DNA from: an uncultured Bacilli bacterium | GTDB taxonomy: Bacteria > Bacillota_I > Bacilli_A > RF39 > UBA660 | DNA: 7,739 bases | Reading direction: 5' to 3' | Assembly (NCBI GenBank): GCA_947594675.1 | Contig: CANQEF010000055.1 | Coordinates: 1 to 7,739, forward strand | In this document: positions 1 through 6,121 of the stretch, in pieces | Position numbering within the stretch: position 1 is the first letter of the stretch | Layout of the letters: the number at the start of each line of letters is the position of its first letter | Program-made: the position numbers and the translations under genes | Notes under the pieces: generated by a model | The model's input: only the letters and a program-made list of their open reading frames with translations | Database searches by the model: none | Told to the model about the DNA's origin: nothing

Positions 1-25
1 AAAAAATATAAAGGAGGTAAGACTT

Positions 26-409
26 ATGGCTTATAAAACAAGAAAGAAAAAAGTTAAAAAGAATGTACCTGAAGGTATAGCTCATATTCATTCAACTTTC
101 AACAATACCATTACAACAATTACAGATAAAGATGGTAATGTTATAAGTTGGGCTTCCTCTGGTGCAATAGGTTTTAAAGGAAGTAAAAAATCAACTCCAT
201 TTGCTGCTGGAATGGCTGCTGAAGCTGCAGGAAAAACTGCTTTTGATATGGGAATGCGTAAAGTTGAAGTCCGTGTTAAAGGTTTAGGACCAGGACGTGA
301 AACTGCAATTCGTTCATTGCAAACTGCAGGATTAGAAGTAACCGCTATCGCAGATGTTACACCAATACCACACAATGGATGTCGTCCACCAAAACGTCCA
401 CGTGGATAA
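26..409 (+). CDS. rpsK: 30S ribosomal protein S11 (uS11)
   Basis: uS11 sits on the platform of the small ribosomal subunit and helps shape the mRNA exit/E-site region with 16S rRNA. The 127-residue product has the normal family length. It shows the family landmarks: a basic N-terminus (residues 1-15), HIHSTFNNT near residue 20, [21 protein letters not shown] in the middle, [11 protein letters not shown] near residue 88, and the C-terminal [13 protein letters not shown] block. The start is fixed by a near-perfect Shine-Dalgarno AAGGAGGT at 11-18. It is the first gene of the visible operon, with rpoA 40 bases downstream. The window begins just before it, so upstream partners (usually rpsM and rpmJ) cannot be seen. 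Arginine is often CGT here, unlike the AGA-dominated accessory genes further on, as expected for a highly expressed gene. Confidence 0.98.
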   Translation: MAYKTRKKKVKKNVPEGIAHIHSTFNNTITTITDKDGNVISWASSGAIGFKGSKKSTPFAAGMAAEAAGKTAFDMGMRKVEVRVKGLGPGRETAIRSLQTAGLEVTAIADVTPIPHNGCRPPKRPRG

Positions 410-449
410 AAAAAGGCTTGTAAAAAAAAAGTAAAGGGAGGTTAGTTTC

Positions 450-1400
450 ATGTTACAATTTGAAAAACCAATTTATAAAATAACTGATTCTATAGAAAGC
501 AATTTTTATGGAAGATTTGAATTAGAACCATTAGAAAGAGGATTTGGTACTACAATCGGTAATGCTCTAAGAAGAGTTATGTTATCATCTTTACCAGGAA
601 GTGCAATTAGTAGTATCAAAATTGAAGGCGTTTTACATGAATTTCAAACTATCGAAGGAGTTTATGAAGACGTAACTACAATTATATTAAATTTAAAAGG
701 AGTAGTATTTAAAAACTATTCTCAAGAACCAAAAGTTGTACGTATTAATACAACTAAAGAAGGCGAAGTTACTGCTGGTGATATTGAATGTGATGCCGAT
801 GTTGAAGTAATCAACAAAGATAAAGTAATTTGCACTTTATCTAAAGGTGCAAGTTTAAATATGCAAATGACTGTTACTAATGGTCGTGGTTATGTTAGAA
901 GTGAAGATAATAAGAAAATTCATGACATTAAAAAAGCAGGCGAAATAGCTATTGATTCATTATATTCTCCAATTGAAAGAGTATCTTATGAAGTAGGAAA
1001 TGCTCGTGTTGGTCAAGATGAGAGTTATGACAAATTAATATTAGATGTTTGGACAAACGGTTCTATTAAGCCTGAAGAAGCTATTGCTTTGGCTTCACGT
1101 ATCTTGATTGAACATTTAAATATTTTAACTGATTTATCAACAATTGCTGATGTAAGTGGCATGATGATTGAAAAAACAGAAGATCCAAAAGTAAAAGCCT
1201 TAGAAACATCTATTGAAGATTTAGATTTCTCAGTAAGAGCTTATAATTGTTTAAAAAGAGCAGGAATCCATACTCTACAAGATTTAGTAAATAAGAGTGA
1301 ATCTGATATGATGAAAATACGTAATTTAGGTAAAAAGTCACTTAAGGAAGTACTTGATAAAATTAGAGACATGGGTTTAATCTTACGTGATGATGACTAA
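450..1400 (+). CDS. rpoA: DNA-directed RNA polymerase subunit alpha
   Basis: RpoA dimerises to nucleate assembly of core RNA polymerase (beta, then beta'), and its C-terminal domain contacts UP-element DNA and activators. The 316-residue protein has the normal length. The N-terminal assembly domain (about residues 1-230) contains the dimer motif GNALRRVMLSSLPGSAI at 37-53 and the LHEFQTIEGVYEDV segment at 62-75. A short linker (about 233-252) leads to the helix-hairpin-helix C-terminal domain. There SVRAYNCLKR keeps R263, N266, C267 and K269, the counterparts of the E. coli DNA-contact residues R265, N268, C269 and K271, followed by RNLGKKSL at 291-298. The tail is acidic (RDDD). Shine-Dalgarno AAAGGGAGGT at 433-442 fixes the start. 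It is co-transcribed with rpsK and rplQ in the usual order. Confidence 0.98.
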   Translation: MLQFEKPIYKITDSIESNFYGRFELEPLERGFGTTIGNALRRVMLSSLPGSAISSIKIEGVLHEFQTIEGVYEDVTTIILNLKGVVFKNYSQEPKVVRINTTKEGEVTAGDIECDADVEVINKDKVICTLSKGASLNMQMTVTNGRGYVRSEDNKKIHDIKKAGEIAIDSLYSPIERVSYEVGNARVGQDESYDKLILDVWTNGSIKPEEAIALASRILIEHLNILTDLSTIADVSGMMIEKTEDPKVKALETSIEDLDFSVRAYNCLKRAGIHTLQDLVNKSESDMMKIRNLGKKSLKEVLDKIRDMGLILRDDD

Positions 1401-1419
1401 TTAGAAGGAGGAAAAAACT

Positions 1420-1830
1420 ATGGCATATAGAAAATTAGGAGTAGATAATAAACATCGTAGAAGTATGCTTGCGACTTTAACTAAACAATTGATTGAAAAC
1501 GAAAGTATTACTACAACTGAAACTAGAGCTAAAGAAGTACGCAAATTTGTTGATAAAATGATTACTTATGGAAAAAAAGGAGATTTAGTTTCTCGTCGTA
1601 AAGCATTAGCATTTTTACATAATGATAAAAAAATTGTGGATAAAATATTCTATGATTTAGCTAAACGTTATGAAAATCGTAATGGTGGATATACACAAAT
1701 TTTAAAATTATCAGAAAGACGTGGAGATGGTGTATTAATGGTAGTTTTAAAATTTATAGATGAAACTAAAGAAGAACAAGAAGATAAAAAAGAAAAAAAA
1801 GCACCTAAGAAAGAGAAAAAAACTAAGTAA
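1420..1830 (+). CDS. rplQ: 50S ribosomal protein L17 (bL17) with charged C-terminal tail
   Basis: bL17 binds 23S rRNA near the polypeptide exit tunnel opening. The N-terminal block [20 protein letters not shown] and [18 protein letters not shown] (about 34-50) are diagnostic, as is [11 protein letters not shown] at 87-97. The usual family body ends near residue 114 ([11 protein letters not shown]). Residues 115-136 are an added tail made almost only of Lys and Glu, giving 136 residues against about 116-125 in many relatives. Shine-Dalgarno AGAAGGAGG lies at 1403-1411, and the gene starts 19 bases after the rpoA stop. It is the last gene of the ribosomal/RNAP operon here, because a hairpin terminator follows. 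Confidence 0.97.
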   Translation: MAYRKLGVDNKHRRSMLATLTKQLIENESITTTETRAKEVRKFVDKMITYGKKGDLVSRRKALAFLHNDKKIVDKIFYDLAKRYENRNGGYTQILKLSERRGDGVLMVVLKFIDETKEEQEDKKEKKAPKKEKKTK

Positions 1831-1852
1831 TTAATATAAAAAATTATCAATT

Positions 1853-1888
1853 AGAATAAAAGGCACTAATATCTGTCTTTTATTTTTG
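1853..1888 (+). terminator. Hairpin terminator after rplQ
   Basis: An inverted repeat pairs 1853-1865 with 1874-1886 (13 pairs including two G-U, with AATAAAAG against CTTTTATT as its core) around an 8-base loop, and the 3' arm is T-rich. It lies 22 bases after the rplQ stop and before a new promoter, which fits the end of the ribosomal operon. The stem is mostly A-T, so termination may be partial. Because the T-run is within the stem arm, it could also work weakly in the other direction. Confidence 0.6.
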
Positions 1889-1906
1889 GCCTAATTATTG
1901 TATAAT
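1878..1906 (+). promoter_or_regulatory. Probable promoter of the short-chain dehydrogenase gene
   Basis: A perfect TATAAT -10 box lies at 1901-1906. The position 17 bases upstream (1878-1883, TTTTAT) is only a poor -35 match and lies inside the 3' arm of the preceding terminator hairpin. Transcription would start near 1913, just before the Shine-Dalgarno at 1924-1930. The -10 is convincing by itself, but TATAAT is frequent by chance in DNA this rich in AT. Confidence 0.5.
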
Positions 1907-1934
1907 TTTATTTAGAAACGAATAGAGGTGAATT

Positions 1935-2687
1935 ATGAAAGCACTAATAACGGGAGCCTCATCTGGGATAGGACTATCATTCGCAAGACTATTAGCTAAA
2001 GAAAAATATGAACTTATATTAGTAGCTAAAAATAAAAGAAAACTAGAAGAAGTGCAAGAATCATTAAAAACTAAAGTGACTATAATTGTAGCTGATTTAG
2101 CATATGAACAAAAGGTTAAAGAATTATATGCCTTTATAAAAAAAGAAGACATAGATATTCTTATTAATAACGCTGGCTATGGTGACTTTGGCTTTTTTAC
2201 AGAAACAGATCTTTATAAAGAATTAGACATGATTGATACAAATATTAAAGCTGTTCATATTTTGACAAAATCAATTTTAAAAGATATGGAAAAAAAGAAT
2301 TTTGGATATATTTTAAATGTTGCTTCATCAGCAGCTTTTCAACCTGGCCCATTAATGGCTACATATTATGCTACTAAGTCATATGTATATCAACTAACTT
2401 CTGCACTCTATTACGAAGAAAAGAAAAAAAATACTAATGTTCACATATCAGTTTTATGTCCAGGTCCAGTAGATACAAACTTTAATAATGTAGCAAATGT
2501 AACTTTTAGTGTAAAACCTTTATCTAGTGACTACGTAGCCGAATATGCTATAAAAAAAATGTTTAAAAATAAAATGCTTATAATACCAGGAATAAAGATG
2601 AAATTAGCCAAATTTTTTAGTCGCTTTGCTTCAGAAGAATTATTACTTAATATTATTTATCATATTCAAAAAAGAAAACGTCAATAA
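1935..2687 (+). CDS. SDR-family NAD(P)-dependent oxidoreductase
   Basis: This is a classical short-chain dehydrogenase/reductase, a cytosolic Rossmann-fold enzyme using NAD(P)(H); the substrate cannot be told from sequence. The 250 residues show TGASSGIG at 6-13 (cofactor-binding glycine motif), DLA near 54 (adenine pocket), NNAG at 78-81, the tetrad Asn N103, catalytic S131, Y144 and K148 (YxxxK), and CPGPVDT at 175-181. All catalytic residues are present. The sequence resembles the DltE/YqjQ-like group of general SDRs, an assignment I hold loosely. The C-terminal 35 residues (KMKLAKFFSRF and beyond) are basic and amphipathic, which could favour membrane association. Shine-Dalgarno AGAGGTG at 1924-1930 fixes the start. 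It has its own promoter and is not a normal member of the rplQ-ecf-truA cluster. Confidence 0.93.
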   Translation: MKALITGASSGIGLSFARLLAKEKYELILVAKNKRKLEEVQESLKTKVTIIVADLAYEQKVKELYAFIKKEDIDILINNAGYGDFGFFTETDLYKELDMIDTNIKAVHILTKSILKDMEKKNFGYILNVASSAAFQPGPLMATYYATKSYVYQLTSALYYEEKKKNTNVHISVLCPGPVDTNFNNVANVTFSVKPLSSDYVAEYAIKKMFKNKMLIIPGIKMKLAKFFSRFASEELLLNIIYHIQKRKRQ

Positions 2688-2695
2688 TTAATTTT

Positions 2696-2706
2696 TGTTA
2701 TATAAT
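2696..2706 (+). promoter_or_regulatory. Possible promoter of the 303-residue protein gene, inside a palindrome
   Basis: TATAAT occurs at 2701-2706. In an overlapping register, TATATA at 2699-2704 is preceded by TGT at 2696-2698, an extended -10 arrangement. No good -35 box is visible about 17 bases upstream. The segment is the centre of a 20-base near-perfect palindrome (2692-2711, one G-T exception), so it may also be an operator or a weak hairpin ending the SDR transcript. Confidence 0.4.
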
Positions 2707-2729
2707 AAAAACTTAAGGGGGATAAGTTA

Positions 2730-3641
2730 ATGAAAAATTATAATAAGACTGTTCGTAGCATTATAAAAAAATGGATAGAAGAGGGTGCATTTTTTGGTAT
2801 GGATGAGCAAACAGCCATCTATTCGCACTTATCAACTATTTATGATACTTTAGATGAATCTTCCGAAGATGAACCGGAAAACATAATGATTAAATATCTT
2901 TTAATAATTGCCTATTTAGATGCCTATAAAATGTGTTCTTATTATCAAAAAGAATGTACAAATTCTGATTTAAATGAAGATACATTTGGAATTTTAAATG
3001 ATATTGAAGACTACTATGATTTACAAGATAGTGTATATGATGATCCTAAATTATTAGCAAATATATTATTAGAATCACAGAAGTTTAATAGCATGAGTTA
3101 CCTAGGCAAATCAATGATAATAAAATCATTAACCGAAGTAGAAAATAATTTTCTAATGTCTTTTTCAAAAGTACATAAATATGATTTAGATTCTTATAAT
3201 AATTTAATAACTATTGATACTTTAATTAATTTTATAATTGAAAGAGAAAAATATCAAAATGAAATAATTGGAATAGACTTTAAAGCGGCAATAGTAGCAA
3301 ACATTTTAGGATATATTAGAAATTTAGTAAAACTAGACTATAATAATGCTATTTATTTAGTACTTGAAATAGGTAAAATAGATTATGCAACATCTAAATA
3401 TTATTCAAAGAAAGATAATTTAGAAGAAATAGATGTTTTTATTGAACATAGTACTTTTTATGAAAATCACTCAACGTATGAAATAATAGAAGAATTAACT
3501 TGGAATCAGGACTTTTTGAAAGATGCACTTTGGAATTTTGCAAGCACCTGTGTATTTAACGAATATAATGAAGAAGAAATATCTAATATTCTCGAAAGCA
3601 AAGAGGCAAATATTATAGCTAAAAAGCTAGTATTGAAGTAA
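2730..3641 (+). CDS. Hypothetical acidic helical protein, 303 residues
   Basis: I do not recognise the family. The protein is predicted soluble: there is no signal peptide, and the hydrophobic stretches (IMIKYLLIIAYLDAY at 52-66, LITIDTLINFII at 159-170) are too short or too interrupted by charge for clear membrane spans. It is rich in Asp, Glu, Asn, Tyr and Ile, clearly acidic (for example SSEDEPE at 44-50, DIEDYYDLQD at 91-100), and looks mainly helical. Three Trp lie at 15, 258 and 268. Shine-Dalgarno AAGGGGGAT at 2715-2723 is strong and fixes the ATG. The gene starts 42 bases after the SDR gene and may be co-transcribed with it or use the promoter at about 2696-2706. The frame is intact and codon use matches the neighbouring accessory genes, so it is probably a real gene. 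Confidence 0.8.
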   Translation: MKNYNKTVRSIIKKWIEEGAFFGMDEQTAIYSHLSTIYDTLDESSEDEPENIMIKYLLIIAYLDAYKMCSYYQKECTNSDLNEDTFGILNDIEDYYDLQDSVYDDPKLLANILLESQKFNSMSYLGKSMIIKSLTEVENNFLMSFSKVHKYDLDSYNNLITIDTLINFIIEREKYQNEIIGIDFKAAIVANILGYIRNLVKLDYNNAIYLVLEIGKIDYATSKYYSKKDNLEEIDVFIEHSTFYENHSTYEIIEELTWNQDFLKDALWNFASTCVFNEYNEEEISNILESKEANIIAKKLVLK

Positions 3642-3736
3642 AAAACTCTAGCCTTAAATTGCGAAAATCAGTTTACAAAATAATTTAAACTTTTAAATCC
3701 ACAATAGTTTATTTGCGTGAAAAATAAAAAATAAAT

Positions 3737-3788
3737 AGAAAGGATTAATCAATTATAGTTTTAAAACTTTTCATAAATTGATTATATA
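3737..3788 (+). repeat. Nested inverted repeats in the leader of the first ABC-ATPase gene
   Basis: The 154-base gap 3642-3795 has no gene that I can see. It contains a perfect 9-base inverted repeat, TAATCAATT (3746-3754) with AATTGATTA (3776-3784), enclosing a perfect 12-base palindrome AGTTTTAAAACT (3757-3768). Just upstream is an orphan Shine-Dalgarno-like AGAAAGGAT (3737-3745), identical to the one used by truA but about 50 bases from any ATG. TATATA at 3783-3788 could be a -10 box, with TTTAAA at 3760-3765 as a poor -35 match. The arrangement suggests a regulated leader, but AT-rich DNA gives such repeats by chance. Confidence 0.4.
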
Positions 3789-3795
3789 AAAGTCT

Positions 3796-4572
3796 ATGAA
3801 AGAAATTCTTAACGTCGAAAATCTTAGTTATTTAAATATATTTTCAAATTTAAATATCTCTTTTCCTAAAGAAGAATTTATTTCTATTTCAGGTCCTAAT
3901 AATTGTGGAAAAACTACATTAATTCGAATTTTAAGTGGTCAAATTTTTATAAAAGATAAACTTATTTTTAATAATGAACCAGTTAATGAAAGAAATATTG
4001 ATAAGTTTTTAAAAAAGGTTAAATGCATAATACCAACAGAAATTAACTTTCTTTATAATAGCCTTGAAGAAGAAATTTTAAATTATTTAAATAAGCAAAA
4101 TAAAGAAGAATATAATTGTCTATTAAAAGAATTTAATCTAACGACTTATAAAGATTTACCATTTTCTACTTTGAAAGAAAATATTTTAATTAAAATAAAA
4201 CTACTATTAATTCTATTAGAAAACCCTGAAATAATAATACTTGATGATTTAGGCTGCTTTTTTAATAAGCAAGAATTCTTAGAAGTTATTAAAGTAATAA
4301 AAAAATATCAAGCTAAAAAACAAATAACAATTATAATGACAACTAGCAATCTAGAAGAAACACTCTATGCTAATTATTTATATGTAATTAGTGGCAATTC
4401 AATTTATTTACAAGGACCACCATTAGAAGTTTTGCAAAAAGACAATTTATTAAATAAAATTGGTTTAGACTTACCATTTATGATTGATTTATCAGTTAAG
4501 TTAAAGGATTATGAACTAGTTAAAAATATAGAATTAGATATGAATAGGATGGTAAATTTATTATGGAAATAG
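3796..4572 (+). CDS. Degenerate EcfA1-like ABC ATPase (Walker A kept, hydrolysis residues lost)
   Basis: The fold and position match the ATPase subunits of energy-coupling factor vitamin transporters, and this is the ecfA1 slot between rplQ and truA. Visible landmarks are the N-terminus VENLSY, an intact Walker A GPNNCGKTT (33-41), Walker B strand IIILD (146-150), and the EcfA-type C-terminal segment IGLDLPFMIDLSVKLKD (222-238). Key catalytic features are changed: Pro80 stands where the Q-loop Gln should be, LKENI (126-130) replaces LSGGQ, Asp151 replaces the catalytic Glu, CFFN replaces the D-loop SxLD, and Ser184 replaces the H-loop His. It may bind ATP but should not hydrolyse it in the ordinary way. 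An in-frame stop at 3787-3789 makes ATG 3796 the earliest start, and no good Shine-Dalgarno precedes it. Its end overlaps the next ATPase gene by 10 bases. Confidence 0.85.
   Translation: MKEILNVENLSYLNIFSNLNISFPKEEFISISGPNNCGKTTLIRILSGQIFIKDKLIFNNEPVNERNIDKFLKKVKCIIPTEINFLYNSLEEEILNYLNKQNKEEYNCLLKEFNLTTYKDLPFSTLKENILIKIKLLLILLENPEIIILDDLGCFFNKQEFLEVIKVIKKYQAKKQITIIMTTSNLEETLYANYLYVISGNSIYLQGPPLEVLQKDNLLNKIGLDLPFMIDLSVKLKDYELVKNIELDMNRMVNLLWK
4546..4552 (+). promoter_or_regulatory. Internal ribosome binding site for the second ATPase gene
   Basis: AGGATGG lies 10 bases before ATG 4563, inside the coding end of the first ATPase gene. It supports the overlapping start and translational coupling of the two genes. 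Confidence 0.55.
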
Positions 4573-5351
4573 CTTTAAAAAATTATCCTTTTTTTGATAA
4601 AAAAATTAACATCACAATTCCTACTTCTTCCATAGTTGGACTAGCAGGTTCTCAAAAAGAGGAATTTATTTCTATCCTTAGCTTGCAATCCCTAAAGAAA
4701 GGTACTTTTTTACTAGGAGACAATAAAATTACTAAAGAAAATATTAAAGTATTTCGAAGAAGAATAGGTATAGTACCAAGAACAATTGCCTCTTCTTACT
4801 ATAAACTTACAGTTAAAGACTTTTTTATTACACAAATTCAATTAAAGGACTTAAGCTTTTCCGATACTTATAAAAAATTAAAAGATTCATTAAAAATAGT
4901 TAATTTATCTTCCCAATATTTAAATAAATTTATAAAAGATTTATCTTATCTTGAAAAAAAGTTAATCCTAATAGCTAATATTCTTCTATTAAATCCAAAC
5001 ATTATAATACTAGAAGAGCCATTTGTAGGAATTGATTTACACCATGAAAAAAAAATAATAAATCTACTTTTAAAACTACAAGAAAAATATCAGAAAACGA
5101 TTATTATTTCTACAGATAATACAAATTATATTTATAAATACACTAACCAAACTATCATTTTAAATGAAAATAACTTAATCAATATTCCAACAAATGAATT
5201 ATCTAAAAAAGTAGAAATCCTTAAAAAAAATAAAATAGAAATACCACCAATAGTGGAGTTTACATATCTTGCTAAGACAAAGAAAAAAGTAAAATTAGAT
5301 TATCATAAAGATATAAGAGATATTATAAAGGACATTTATAAACATGTTTAG
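4563..5351 (+). CDS. Degenerate EcfA2-like ABC ATPase (all nucleotide motifs eroded)
   Basis: This 262-residue protein aligns by eye with the second ATPase (EcfA2) of ECF transporters, and it occupies the ecfA2 slot next to truA. The Walker A region reads GLAGSQKEE (26-34): the last Gly is Gln and the Ser/Thr pair is Glu-Glu, so phosphate and Mg binding should fail, although Lys32 remains. The Q-loop Gln is Arg73, LSGGQ is LSYLE (127-131), the Walker B Asp is Glu151 (the following Glu152 is kept), the D-loop GID (156-158) is kept, and the H-loop His is Asp185. The C-terminal part (IEIPPIVEFTYLAK, then LDYHKDIRDIIKDIYK) matches the EcfA2 tail layout. The gene overlaps its upstream partner by 10 bases, and its TAG stop overlaps the truA Shine-Dalgarno. 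It is probably a pseudo-ATPase partner, not an active motor. The frame is intact. Confidence 0.82.
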   Translation: MEIALKNYPFFDKKINITIPTSSIVGLAGSQKEEFISILSLQSLKKGTFLLGDNKITKENIKVFRRRIGIVPRTIASSYYKLTVKDFFITQIQLKDLSFSDTYKKLKDSLKIVNLSSQYLNKFIKDLSYLEKKLILIANILLLNPNIIILEEPFVGIDLHHEKKIINLLLKLQEKYQKTIIISTDNTNYIYKYTNQTIILNENNLINIPTNELSKKVEILKKNKIEIPPIVEFTYLAKTKKKVKLDYHKDIRDIIKDIYKHV

Positions 5352-5358
5352 AAAGGAT
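5350..5358 (+). promoter_or_regulatory. truA ribosome binding site overlapping the upstream stop codon
   Basis: AGAAAGGAT at 5350-5358 begins inside the TAG stop (5349-5351) of the second ATPase gene and lies 7 bases before ATG 5366. Ribosomes ending the ATPase would sit directly on this site, so coupling of truA translation to the ATPase is likely. A closer ATG at 5361 is out of frame with truA. Confidence 0.65.
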
Positions 5359-5365
5359 CAATGTT

Positions 5366-6109
5366 ATGCGCTTTTTAATAAAATTTAGCTATGATGGAAC
5401 AAACTATTTTGGCTTTCAAAAACAACCTAATAAAGTAACTGTTGAACAAAAATTGGAAGAGGCCTTAACAAAAATAAATGCTAATAGAAAAACATCTTTA
5501 ACCGCAACAGGACGTACTGATAAAAAAGTCCATGCTCTTTGTCAATGTGCTCATTGTGATATCGATGTATCTATAACAGAAAAAAATTTAAAAAGAGCTC
5601 TAAATAGTAATCTACCTTCAGATATTCATGTAATAGAAACTAAAATAGTAAGCAGTACTTTTCATGCTCGTTATGATGTTAAAGAAAAAGAATATAAGTA
5701 TTACTTAAATATTGGAGAATATAATCCCATCCAAAGAAATTATGTATTTCAATATAATCATGCTTTAAATATTGAAAAAATGCAGAATGCTATAAATTAT
5801 TTTAAGGGAACTCATGACTTTAGAGCTTTTGCTACTGAAAATAAAAACAAAGAAAATTGCATTAGAAAAATTACTAAAGCAAGCATATCTAAAAAAAATA
5901 ATTTAATAGTTTTCACTTTCAAAGGTACCGGTTTTTTACGATATCAAGTACGAAATATGGTCGGACTATTAATAAAAGTTGGTGAAGAAAAATTATCCCC
6001 AGAACAAGTGGAAAAAATTTTACTAAGTAAGGATCGAAGTAAATCAGGAAAAACTGCTCCACCTGAAGGCCTATATTTAACGAAAATCATATTTAAAAAT
6101 AAATACTAA
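5366..6109 (+). CDS. truA: tRNA pseudouridine(38-40) synthase TruA
   Basis: TruA converts uridines 38, 39 and 40 in the tRNA anticodon arm to pseudouridine. The 247-residue protein has the family length and order: KFSYDGTNYFGFQKQP (6-21), TGRTDKKVHA with catalytic Asp52, FHARYDVKEKEYKYY (99-113) including the conserved Tyr110, HDFRAFA (150-156), GTGFLRYQVRNMVG (187-200) and TAPPEGLYL (230-238). One oddity is the active-site loop GRTDKK, where most relatives have GRTDxG. The gene begins 14 bases after the second ATPase gene, where ecfT would usually intervene. A strong terminator follows at 6139, so truA ends this transcription unit. Confidence 0.96.
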   Translation: MRFLIKFSYDGTNYFGFQKQPNKVTVEQKLEEALTKINANRKTSLTATGRTDKKVHALCQCAHCDIDVSITEKNLKRALNSNLPSDIHVIETKIVSSTFHARYDVKEKEYKYYLNIGEYNPIQRNYVFQYNHALNIEKMQNAINYFKGTHDFRAFATENKNKENCIRKITKASISKKNNLIVFTFKGTGFLRYQVRNMVGLLIKVGEEKLSPEQVEKILLSKDRSKSGKTAPPEGLYLTKIIFKNKY

Positions 6110-6121
6110 TTTTAAATAAAA

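Noticed and set aside
88..375. Minus-strand open frame opposite rpsK
   Set aside because: It lies wholly inside a certain ribosomal protein gene, has no ribosome site and no recognisable protein features.
1668..1850. Minus-strand 60-codon frame opposite the end of rplQ
   Set aside because: Its Phe/Ser-rich translation is the mirror of the Lys/Glu tail codons of bL17 and has no start signals.
1895..2152. Minus-strand 85-codon frame opposite the SDR gene
   Set aside because: It overlaps the conserved SDR N-terminal half, with codon patterns explained by that gene.
3626..3652. GCTAG/CTAGC inverted repeat at the end of the 303-residue gene as a terminator
   Set aside because: The stem has only five pairs with a 17-base loop and no T-run after it.
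3796..5351. Calling the ABC pair a working EcfA1-EcfA2 transporter motor
   Set aside because: The signature, Q-loop and H-loop residues are missing in both proteins and EcfT is absent at the locus, so a normal annotation would mislead.
3796..5351. Calling the ABC pair pseudogenes
   Set aside because: There are no frameshifts or internal stops, full family length is kept, the C-terminal landmarks are preserved and the genes are translationally coupled, so decay is not shown by the sequence.
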